Below, piece after piece: positions 56,096 to 63,926 of a DNA stretch of 64,000 nt; position 1 is the first letter of the stretch; each line of letters starts with the position of its first letter. The notes under the pieces were generated by a model that saw only the letters and a program-made list of their open reading frames with translations, made no database searches and was not told the origin of the DNA. The position numbers and the translations under genes are program-made. Source of the DNA: Trichormus_B sp936914905 (GTDB lineage: Bacteria > Cyanobacteriota > Cyanobacteriia > Cyanobacteriales > Nostocaceae); assembly GCF_039871975.1 (NCBI RefSeq), contig NZ_JBDPLL010000001.1; one strand, given 5' to 3'.

Positions 56096-56359
56096 TAATC
56101 AGAAGAAGACGTTCAGGAATATTACTATAGCTTGGGTGACGACGTAGGAGTCATACACCACGCTATGCCTACAGCACACTACGTAAACACTATCAGAAGT
56201 ATGGCTTACGCCACGCTCCCCTATCAGGAGTTGAGAAATTCAGTAGTTCAGAATTTCCCAGTCAACGACTATTTTCTCAGATTAGCTGTGTCAACTGAAG
56301 GATAAAGAATAGATAGTATGAATACAAACTTGAAGAAACTGGTGACAAGGTAAGGATTA
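56096..56359. other. Divergent intergenic with GCGTAGCGTGG-type repeat
   Basis: TATGGCTTACGCCACGCTCC at about 56202 is the complement of the repeats at 38090 and 38590. It should also hold the folD promoter. Confidence 0.4.
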
Positions 56360-56782
56360 ATGCGAAAATTCTCTCATTCGCTGGCTTTTATGAAACAAGC
56401 ACAACTTTCTTATTTAAGATTCTTTCACCAAGGATTGCTTCTGCTTCTGGTAATGGGATTTTGTAGTTGTGGTAATGGGAAACCTACAGAATTGAACTTA
56501 AATAATTTGAGGATTGGTACTAATGTCACACCGATTCGAGAAATTAAACCACTACAGGATAACAAGACTACAGTTTACATCCAAGGGAAAGTAGAAAAAT
56601 AAGCTCCTTTAATTAAGTAACGAGCATATCAAATTGCTGACTTAACGAGGAGAATTTGGGTCGTGACTAATCAAAGCGATCTGCAAGTATGACAAGATGC
56701 GGTATTTAAGGGCAGAATCAAATACAAAAGTATTCCCTTATCTGGACAGGAGTATGGTGAAGTTTACTTATAAGAAGAATAA
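56360..56782 (+). pseudogene. Small OB-fold-like lipoprotein, inactivated by stops
   Basis: The first 80 codons encode a hydrophobic signal ending FCSCGNGK (possible lipobox Cys), then LNLNNLRIGTNVTPIREI and TTVYIQGKVEK. A TAA at 56600 stops it. The same frame continues with APLIK, stop, RAYQIADLTRRIWVVTNQSD, LQV, stop, DAVFKGRIKYKSIPLSGQEY, GEVYL, stop, EE, and TAA at 56782. With the stops reversed this is a 140-residue protein with a C-terminal OB-fold-like strand pattern. Four in-frame stops and no frameshift are seen. AAGGATTA precedes the ATG. Confidence 0.7.
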
Positions 56783-56791
56783 TATAATGTT

Positions 56792-57199
56792 TTGAACAAT
56801 CAAATTGAGGAAGTAGCTATCGCCATTGTTTACCAAAACAACAAGTTCCTCATGCAACTGCGGGATAATTTTCCTCATATTGCCCATCCTGTTTGTTGGG
56901 GATTATTTGGTGGACGTCTAGAATCAGGAGAAACCGCACAAACAGCACTTGTGAGGGATCTTATTGAAGAAATTAATTATTAACTACCATCTTTTAGCAA
57001 ATTTGGAATGTATGCCTATGAAAAAATTATTCGTCATGTTTCTCAAGCTCCATTATTAGTAGGATTAGATCAATTGGTTTTAAATGAAGGGTGGGATATG
57101 GGATTACTAACACCGGAAGATATTCTCCAAGGTAGTTGTTATTCAACAATAGCTGAAGAAGTAAGGCCTTTAGGAATTCCCCATCAACAGATTAGATGA
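56792..57199 (+). pseudogene. NUDIX hydrolase, inactivated
   Basis: From TTG at 56792 the frame reads EEVAIAIVYQNNKFLMQLRD, NFPHIAHPVCWGLFGGRLES and GETAQTALVRDLIEEINY, then TAA at 56981. The NUDIX box GX5EX7REUXEEXGU is nearly complete but has RD for RE. The same frame continues with SKFGMYAYEKIIRHVSQAPL, LVGLDQLVLNEGWDMGLLTP and ILQGSCYSTIAEEVRPLGIP. One in-frame stop divides the protein of about 140 residues. The start codon looks decayed as well. Confidence 0.8.
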
Positions 57200-57416
57200 T
57201 GCTGCATTTTCTTCAGGACTTAAGCAAATAGCATATTCAGTAGGGGCCTCAGAACTATAAATTGGTTAGTCTCAAAAAATTCTCAACATTTGATCTACCC
57301 TACAACAGACATTGAATGTGACACTTGCTTAATAAACAATTAGGACAGCACGGACTAAATCAAGAGACTATTCTAAATATCTCAATCAACTGAATCAATC
57401 AAGAACATTATAACTC
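57200..57416. other. Intergenic upstream of the AI-2E gene
   Basis: No signal noticed beyond an AT-rich promoter region. Confidence 0.3.
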
Positions 57417-58460
57417 ATGCAAACAATCAACAAATTACCAAGATGGTTAAGTATAGGCTTAGCTTTTCCTATTGCCATTCTTAATGGTTGGTTATTAATC
57501 CAAGTTATTCAATATTTTCAACCTTTAGTCAGTGTTATTTCTGTTGCCATTTTATTAGCTTTTGTCTTGGATTATCCTATCAAATTTTTTTATAAACGCG
57601 GAGTACCACGTAACTTAGCGATTGTGGGAGTTTTACTGATAGCAGTAGTAATTTTGGGGGCTGTAGGCGTAATTTTAGTACCCTTAATTTTTCAACAACT
57701 CAATGAATTAGTTAATATTCTCCCGGTTTGGATTGATTCGGGAACTAAACAATTACAAGTTTTTTTGAATTGGGCAGCTACACAACAAGATTTACCAGTT
57801 AATATCAGTGGTTTAGCTACACAGTTATTAGAAAGGATTTCTAGTCAACTTCAATCTTTTACGGGTAAGATTCTTGGTTTCGCATTTGATACTATTGGAT
57901 TTTTAGTTAATTTACTGTTAGCAGTAGTTTTAACTATTTATTTAATCTTAAATGGTGAGAAATTATGGAATGGGATTTATCAATGGTTACCCTCCAATAT
58001 TAGCAGCAAAGTAAGAGAATTACTCAAAGAAGATTTTCAGAATTATTTTATCGGTCAAGCAACATTAGGAGCGATTTTAGCGGTGACAGTTACTTTGGCA
58101 TTTGTAGCGTTAAGAATTCCTTTAGCTTTGCTGTTTGGAATAGGTATTGGTATTTTCTCTCTTTTCCCTTTTGGAACTGGAATAGGTATTGGTATTGTAA
58201 GTTTATTGGTAGCGTTAGAAAATTTTTGGGAAGGGGTAGAAGTTGCAGCGATAGCGGTAACAATTGACCAAATTAACTCTAATATTGTTGCACCAAGGAT
58301 TTTGGGTAATTTGACTGGTTTAAATCCTGTTTGGGTGGTGATTTCTTTGTTAATTGGTGCGAAGTTAGGCGGGGTTTTGGGTTTGTTGGTGGCTATTCCT
58401 ATCGCTAGTTTTATTAAAGATATTGCCGATAGTTGGCGGGCGGGTGAGTTGAGGAGGTAA
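57417..58460 (+). CDS. AI-2E family transporter
   Basis: A 347-residue PerM/YdiK/TqsA-like membrane protein with about eight helices. The N-terminal hairpin (LAFPIAILNGWLLIQVIQYF), the central VNLLLAVVLTIYLILNGEKL region, and the C-terminal PFGTGIGIGIVSLLVALENF, then NSNIVAPRILGNLTGLNPVW and IGAKLGGVLGLLVAIPIASF segments are family hallmarks. The transported species is unknown, since AI-2 export by this family is well supported only for some members. It is intact between two dead genes. Confidence 0.88.
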   Translation: MQTINKLPRWLSIGLAFPIAILNGWLLIQVIQYFQPLVSVISVAILLAFVLDYPIKFFYKRGVPRNLAIVGVLLIAVVILGAVGVILVPLIFQQLNELVNILPVWIDSGTKQLQVFLNWAATQQDLPVNISGLATQLLERISSQLQSFTGKILGFAFDTIGFLVNLLLAVVLTIYLILNGEKLWNGIYQWLPSNISSKVRELLKEDFQNYFIGQATLGAILAVTVTLAFVALRIPLALLFGIGIGIFSLFPFGTGIGIGIVSLLVALENFWEGVEVAAIAVTIDQINSNIVAPRILGNLTGLNPVWVVISLLIGAKLGGVLGLLVAIPIASFIKDIADSWRAGELRR

Positions 58461-58563
58461 TTGAAACCCAGAGGTGTGAGGAGGTTAAAACGGAGGTTCG
58501 CTGAGGTTTATTTGAGGGATGTTGGTAAGATTCAGATGGGTAGATAGAAGGGGTAGATAGAAG

Positions 58564-59094
58564 GTAAAAGAGATTAGAATTTATATAGAAGGTGGTGGAG
58601 ATTCTAAAAATACAAAAAAATTAATCAAGGAAGGATTTCCACGTTTTTTACAACCTGTTGCTGATATCGCAAGAAGTCAAAAAACTCAATGGGATATTAT
58701 TATTTGTGGTACTTGTAATAATGCTTTTAGGGAATTTAATAATGCTTAAAAATCTCATCCCAATGCTTTTAATGTGTTTTTGGTTGATGCAGACGCACCT
58801 GTGAGGTTCAATTCTCCTTGGGAGCATTTAAAAGCTAGGGATAATTTGGATAAACCAGCAGTAGTTGATGATCATAATTGCCATTTAAGAGTACAAATAA
58901 TGGAAGCTTGGTTTATTGCTGATATTCCAACTCTGAAAAAGTTTTATGGACAAGATCTTCAAGAAAATTCTATTCCCAAAGATGCTAATGTGGAGATTAT
59001 TTCAAAAGATATTTTAGAACCTACTCTCAAAACTGCGACTGGTAGCACTAGCAAGGGAGAATATCACAAAGTCAAACACGCCTATAAGCTCTAA
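58564..59094 (+). pseudogene. DUF4276 family protein, stop-broken and cut by ISAzo13-like element
   Basis: The frame reads IRIYIEGGGDSKNTKKLIKE, GFPRFLQPVADIARSQKTQW, DIIICGTCNNAFREFNNA, then TAA at 58747. After that it continues as NAFNVFLVDADAPVRFNSPW, EHLKARDNLDKP and WFIADIPTLKKFYGQDLQEN, ending GEYHKVKHAYKL. DUF4276 (TOPRIM-like) proteins are about 200-230 residues, so the last 40-50 are missing. The stop after KL is the TAA of the insertion element end (TAAGGATAGTG). No good start codon remains upstream of IRIYI. Confidence 0.8.
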
Positions 59095-59785
59095 GGATAG
59101 TGAATTAAATAACCTGTAACTGTTGTTTAGGGGTGTGATTCCATTGGGGCAAGAATTCATCAACAACAATCTTCAGATTTAATTTGAAGTCAACAGCCAT
59201 ATTTCTTCGGCCAGTTTGATAGGTGTTATAGAGAATGGTCGTCAAGAGTTTGAGTCCAGTTTGGGTGGTTACCGTTGCCATGAGGACTTTTATAGTCTGG
59301 ACACTCTCAAAAATCAGCCCCTGACACACAGGGGAGAAATATGAGGAAAGAAACGATGCCCAATGGGATTGTACTTGGAGGTGTAGGGTGGATAATGAGG
59401 CATGGGAATTTCCATGGCCAGTTCATTAACTAAGGCCTGTAAGTCCTGTGTGAAGATGTAATAGGGAGAGCTATTGCTAGGGCCCCCATCACATCAGAGC
59501 AGAATCGAGTTTGCTCCATAAAAAGGTACCTTGCCATAGGTGTTCCACCAGTAGGGAATCGAGTCACAGGGCAATTCACTAGTATGGTGGGTGGTGCTAA
59601 TCTGGATGTGGCCCACATTGTCCCTGATGTTGTACAGTCCGTGAGAAATAGCAACTCCAGTAGCAAGGGTTGGCCAATCATGGTCAAACACCTCAATGGT
59701 TTCCTGGATGTACAGTATTGTGCTAGTTCCAACGATTCCCAAGAAGTCAGACAAGTTTGAGCTGGTCGAGAACATGTTAGTACGG
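59095..59785 (-). mobile_element. ISAzo13-family transposase remnant
   Basis: The minus strand encodes the C-terminal half of an ISAzo13-type transposase in two or three frames: EVFDHDWPTLATGVAISHGL, YNIRDNVGHIQISTTHHTSE, CDSIPYWWNTYGK, LVNELAMEIPMPHYPPYTSK, then FESVQTIKVLMATVTTQTGL and VVDEFLPQWNHTP. The first half is missing. The outer end TAAGGATAGTGAATTAAATA is shared with 27048-27357. On its other side the element abuts the ABC substrate-binding-protein fragment, so a chromosomal rearrangement rather than a simple insertion is likely. The left junction near 59785 is an estimate. Confidence 0.78.
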
Positions 59786-60192
59786 ACATTGATTTTATCC
59801 AAATTGAAGATCCAGATGGTGTAAATACTTGCAATTTAGATCATCCCATGCGCGAGTATGCCCATAATCAATTTTAAGGTACATCTGCTATTAACCGCCC
59901 CAGTCGTACAGACCAAATTTGGATTATGACACAGTTAGCACGGTGGGGTGAAACTCCCTTTCCTCGTAACTGGGTGGAAATTGTGGAAAGAGTTTGTCGA
60001 GTTGGTGTGTTTAGCACCGCTGCTAGAGAACTAGGTTTAGATATCAGTTACACTCATCAACCTATTCAATTATTTGATGGTAAACCCTTCAACGCTGATG
60101 ATCCTTTTGCCTATCTTACCAGTTTAGAAATTAAACGCGATCTTTCTGTGGCGGAAGTGGTTCTTGATACTCCTAGAAACATAGCAGCTTAA
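59786..60192 (+). pseudogene. Nitrate/cyanate/bicarbonate ABC substrate-binding protein, C-terminal fragment
   Basis: The plus strand reads DIDFIQIEDPDGVNTCNLDH, PMREYAHNQF, stop, then AINRPSRTDQIWIMTQLARW and GETPFPRNWVEIVERVCRVG, and AARELGLDISYTHQPIQLFD to the stop at 60192. This is the C-terminal part of the NrtA/CmpA/CynA family (normally about 430-450 residues). It begins without a start codon right at the ISAzo13-like remnant. Which of the three substrates it served cannot be told; cyanate or nitrate seems likeliest from the adjoining ATPase. Confidence 0.75.
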
Positions 60193-60203
60193 TCAATTCA
60201 AAA

Positions 60204-60294
60204 TACAGCAGATTGCATATCAATGAGGTACAGAATCTAAATTGAAACCTAGATAGCAAGAGAGTTTTACTCCTGACTCCTGACTCCTGCTGTA
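60204..60294. repeat. 91-bp repeat family, copy 3
   Basis: TACAGCAG and CTGCTGTA are the ends. It is the same length as copy 2 and differs from it at only a few positions. It sits between the two broken transporter genes. Confidence 0.88.
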
Positions 60295-60484
60295 TTGTCT
60301 ACGGTAAACAAAATTTATCGTTTCTTGTTTTATTTCTCATTTATCGTTCCCATACAGAGTATCGGAATGAATTATGGAAGAATCTACCTTCCTTAATATT
60401 AGAAGTAGAGCCTCATGATACGATTCCCAGTTTCTGATTGGGAAAGAAATGAATTACCAATTACTAATTACCAATTACCACACT
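60295..60484. other. Intergenic, short STRR (AATTACC)n near 60450
   Basis: AATTACCAATTACTAATTACC lies just upstream of the broken ATPase gene. Nothing else seen. Confidence 0.4.
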
Positions 60485-61324
60485 ATGCAAAACTGTACCC
60501 TAACTTCTACCAAATCATCTACCTAAATTAACAGCAGTCAACCTTGTTTACAAATTCAAGACGTTTGCAAAGTTTATCCCACGAAGAATGGACTATTTAC
60601 CATCGTTGATGGTGTTAATCTCAACGTTGAATAAGGGGAATTTCTTTCCGTTATCGGCCACTCTGGTTGCGGTACATCAACGCTTTTAAACATGCTTTCT
60701 GGTTTTAACTTTCCTACCACCGGACAAGTCCTGTTAGAAGGAGAACCAATTACTAAACCTAGTCCAGATAGAATAGTGCTTTTCCAAAACTATGCGCTCT
60801 TACCTTGGTGGACTGCATTTAAAAATATTTATTTAGCTCTAAATGCAGTTTACTCGACTAAACCAGAAGCTGAGAAACGGGCGATTGTCCCTGATCATTT
60901 GGTAATGGTGGGTTTAGCTGACGCAATGGAAAAGAAGCCCCTCCAAATGTCTGGGGGGATGAGACAGCGTGTTTCTATTGCTCGTGCTTTGGCTATTCGT
61001 CCCAAGGTGTTGATTTTAGATGAACCTTTTGGTGTTTTGGATGCTATCACCAAGGAAAAGTTACAGGAAGAGTTTTTGAAAATCTGGAATGATAACCGTT
61101 GTTAGGTGTTGATGATTACTGATGATATTGATGAGGCTTTGTTTTTGGCTGATAAGTTGGTCATCATTACCAACTTATCAGCCAAAATTGGGGAAGTGAT
61201 GGAAATTTCTTTTTCTCGACCACGGGATAGAGCAAGAATTATGGAAGATCCTCAATATTACCAACTCTGTAACTATGCGCTAGATTCTCTGTTTAGCCGC
61301 TTTGTTCATGATGATGTAGGTTAA
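60485..61324 (+). pseudogene. NrtD/CynD-type ABC transporter ATPase, inactivated
   Basis: From ATG at 60485 the frame has stops after KSST, after NLNVE (60630s) and at 61103. Readable parts are CLQIQDVCKVYPTKNGLFTI, GEFLSVIGHSGCGTSTLLNM, ILFQNYALLPWW-like RIVLFQNYALLPWWTAF, LQMSGGMRQRVSIARALAIR and VLILDEPFGVLDAITKEKLQ, ending PRDRARIMEDPQYYQL and SRFVHDDVG. Walker A reads GHSGCGTS, so its Lys is Thr, and the H-loop His is Asp (MITDDIDEA), both lethal to ATP hydrolysis. It would have powered the transporter whose binding protein lies upstream. No permease gene is seen between them. Confidence 0.85.
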
Positions 61325-61409
61325 TCAACATTAGGGCGAACTAAAGTTCGCCTATATATTTACAAAATAGATATTAAGCTCAGCTAAGAAATCCTCTTGG
61401 CAAATTTTT
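61325..61409. other. Short intergenic with GGGCGAACTAAAGTTCGCC hairpin
   Basis: GGCGAAC/GTTCGCC at about 61333-61352 forms a stem after the ATPase gene and could be its terminator. Confidence 0.45.
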
Positions 61410-61956
61410 TTATGGCTGATGACTACGACCAATTTCTGTAATTTGGTCTGCTACATCCAAATAATGATTTGGGCATTTCCGGTCCACTCAGAATGATATC
61501 AACATAAGGAGGATAAGGAGGGCGTTTTGTCAGAAATGCTAAAACCTGCGATTCTGGAATTAAGCCAAAGTTAATAGCTAAACTTAACTGATCCAAAACA
61601 ACAAGAGAATACTTCCCTTTAGATACGACTGTTTGTGTATATTGCCACAATTGTTGTAAGGCTTGATTTTATATTTCGTCTAGGTGTCACGTATCAATAC
61701 AACGTAGTAAATCACAGTGAATCCAATCTAAATTTGGCTCCATTTGGATCAGTTTATCTTGTCCTTGAAGAATACCACCTTTGAGGAACTGCACTATTAA
61801 GACTGGTGTACCTTGACCAGCGATTCTTAGGGCGTGAGACATAACGGTAGTAAAAAAGTTACGCTGGGAACTGGTGAAAACCTGCATTAGTCCCTGAACT
61901 GAGTATGGTAAGCTGAGAGTCGAATTAATACTGGGGGTGTCTAGTTGGGTAACCAT
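61410..61956 (-). pseudogene. CobO-like P-loop protein, inactivated
   Basis: The minus strand reads MVTQLDTPSINSTLSLPYSV, QGLMQVFTSSQRNFFTTVMS, ALRIAGQGTPVLIVQFLKGG and LDWIHCDLLRCIDT, then TGA and TAA. After these come NQALQQLWQYTQTVVSKGKY and SLVVLDQLSLAINFGLIPES, then LSGPEMPKSL and a frameshifted tail. It is a CobO-family paralogue, distinct from the intact cobO at 29166-29843. It lacks the GYGKGKTT P-loop, having SSQRNFFTT at that place. Its original function is unknown. Two stops and one frameshift make it dead. Confidence 0.8.
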
Positions 61957-62330
61957 AGGGCTAAGTTTAAAAAGTGACAATAAATTAAATAGCTTCTGAT
62001 AGTAGTAACCGCAGATTTAGGCTGTATAAACAATTTGTTTTTTACTGACTAGTGTATTTTTTGATTAGCATTCTTAGTCAAACACTAGATTTAGTCTGAA
62101 GTCAAGAGGGATTTTTATTGAGATTTTAGTTTTTTACTGGAAAGTAGTTGTAAAAATACAAACAAACAATTGGCGGTGTCTATATAGAAAATAACAGGCT
62201 TCGTCATGAGCGTTAGCCAGATGGTGACAGGGTTAAAAGTTATTTGTATGTAAGAATTCAGGAGTCAGGAGTCAGAATATTTGAGAAGTTGGTTAATTAT
62301 CAAATAGGTATTTTTGGCGTTAGCCTGAAA
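61957..62330. other. Intergenic, AT-rich
   Basis: A doubled GGAGTCA motif lies near 62258. No gene is seen in these 370 bases. Confidence 0.3.
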
Positions 62331-62387
62331 AAGCATTCAGCTGATGCCTGTTCGCGTAGCGTGCCGTTAGGCATTAGCTGAATGCTT
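62331..62387. repeat. 18-bp inverted repeat with 21-base GCG-rich loop
   Basis: AAGCATTCAGCTGATGCC pairs with GGCATTAGCTGAATGCTT (one G-T wobble). The loop holds TTCGCGTAGCGTGCCG, a piece of the GCGTAGCGTGG repeat family. It may be a mobile palindromic repeat. Confidence 0.7.
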
Positions 62388-62390
62388 ACG

Positions 62391-62430
62391 TTTGTATGTC
62401 TATTTTATTATTTGTATGTCTATTTTATTA
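62391..62430. repeat. Perfect tandem duplication, 20 bp x 2
   Basis: TTTGTATGTCTATTTTATTA is present twice in tandem, starting three bases after the inverted repeat. Confidence 0.9.
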
Positions 62431-62709
62431 TTAGTTGATGTTCTAAATAAGTAGGTAGACACAAAGAAACATAACTATGTAATAAAATATAAATTACTTG
62501 AAACCCTTGGGATTGCTTTATTCCCCTTTGCTGCATTCGCCATGACATAGTTATCAATTTTTCCGCCCACCTAATTATCTTTAGCGATGGCTATAAATTA
62601 AAAATTAAAGATAGGGGCTAACAAGTCCTGGAAATACTAGGTTTATCATTCTATTTGCGAAACACAGAGGGAGAAAATAAATAAATTCAAGATGATGAGG
62701 AGTAAATTG
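62431..62709. other. Intergenic, nothing distinct
   Basis: No ORF or hairpin of note before the adenylate kinase remnant. Confidence 0.3.
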
Positions 62710-63057
62710 TTGTAAAATTGGTAATTTTAGGAGGTTCAGGAGCAGAGAAAAGCACTCAAGCAAAAGGCTCTGCAAATACTTTGATGTTCCTCTGATTTCA
62801 ACGGGTGAGATTTTACGGGAAGCTTATTTGATGGTAATTCCAGCAATAGCTATGGTGAAATACGTGATTTAGTTAGCTATGCTAAACCTTATGTTGAAAA
62901 AGGGGAATTAGTACCAGATGAAATGATGATTGAATTTATCAAAGTTCGGCTTAAGCGGGAGGATATTAATTGTGGGTGGATATTAGAAAGTTATCCTCGG
63001 ACTGCTTTTCAAGCTGAAGAATTAGATTTTTTGCTCGACACTGAGGTAGGGGTGTAG
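62710..63057 (+). pseudogene. Adenylate kinase remnant
   Basis: VKLVILGGSGAEKSTQA carries the P-loop with Gly to Glu at the usual GAGKS. A frameshift follows, then KYFDVPLISTGEILREA in another frame and more shifts. SYAKPYVEKGELVPDEMMIE, FIKVRLKREDINCGWILESY and PRTAFQAEELDFLL complete the first 110 residues of an adenylate kinase (LVPDE, GWILExYPRT are family motifs). The lid and C-terminal part are missing. A functional adk must exist elsewhere in the genome if the cell is viable. Confidence 0.75.
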
Positions 63058-63120
63058 GGGAAGAATATTCTATTACCTATTACCTTTTTTCACTGATAAC
63101 TGATATTTGAGGAAATTCCC

Positions 63121-63855
63121 ATGGCTTGGCAGCGTCCCGACGGACGAAATTCTTACGAACTTCGTCCCTTAAGTTTTTATCCTAATTTCACGCGCTTTGC
63201 TTCTGGTTCAGTTTTGGCTAAATCTGGTGATACGCAGGTACTTTGTACTGTTACCGTCTCTGATAGTGTGCCTAAGTTCTTAAATGGGACTGGTAAAGGT
63301 TGGTTGACGGCTGAGTATAGGATGTTGCCATCGGCTACTCAACAACGACAGGAAAGGGAATTATTGAAATTATCGGGACGAACACAAGAAATCCAACGTT
63401 TAATTGGACGCAGTTTAAGAGCAGCTTTGGATTTTGACGTGTTGGGAGAACGAACGCTGATTATAGATGCTGATGTGTTGCAAGCTGATGCTGGGACAAG
63501 AACAACAGCAATTACAGGCAGTTTTGTAGCTTTAGCTTATGCTATTTCTCAATTATTGCAGCAGGGAGTTTTAGAGCGATCACCTCTGTGTGGACAAGTG
63601 GCAGCAGTTTCCGTTGGCTTATTGGCAGGAGAAGCATTTTTGGATCTTAATTACATTGAAGATGTAGCTGCAACCGTCGATTTTAACGTAGTTATGAATC
63701 AAAACTTGGAAATTATAGAAGTCCAGGGAACAGCAGAGGAAGGTAGTTTTAACCGTCAGCAATTGAATAAGTTGCTGGATGTTGCCGAACAAGGAATTCA
63801 GCAATTATTAATTGCTCAACGGGATGCCATTACTAATTGGAATACTCTGATATGA
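63121..63855 (+). CDS. rph: Ribonuclease PH
   Basis: RNase PH trims the 3' end of pre-tRNA by phosphorolysis. The 244-residue protein begins MAWQRPDGRNSYELRPLSFY and has the family motifs FASGSVLAKSGDTQVLCTVT, GKGWLTAEYRMLPSATQQRQ, SGRTQEIQRLIGRSLRAALD (phosphate-binding RSLRA), DADVLQADAGTRTTAITGSF and DLNYIEDVAATVDFNVVMNQ with EVQGTAEEGSF. All are complete. GAGGAAATTCCC just before the ATG supports the start. It follows the dead adk fragment by 63 bases. Confidence 0.95.
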   Translation: MAWQRPDGRNSYELRPLSFYPNFTRFASGSVLAKSGDTQVLCTVTVSDSVPKFLNGTGKGWLTAEYRMLPSATQQRQERELLKLSGRTQEIQRLIGRSLRAALDFDVLGERTLIIDADVLQADAGTRTTAITGSFVALAYAISQLLQQGVLERSPLCGQVAAVSVGLLAGEAFLDLNYIEDVAATVDFNVVMNQNLEIIEVQGTAEEGSFNRQQLNKLLDVAEQGIQQLLIAQRDAITNWNTLI

Positions 63856-63926
63856 AATTAAGATGCAATATTTCCCATCAATGGTCACTTGTGTTGAATA
63901 CTAACAAATAACAAAAGTCAAGACTA

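Noticed and set aside
59430..59834. 134-codon minus-strand ORF as an independent gene
   Set aside because: It is one of the overlapping frames of the ISAzo13-like transposase; the neighbouring frame carries the family motifs.
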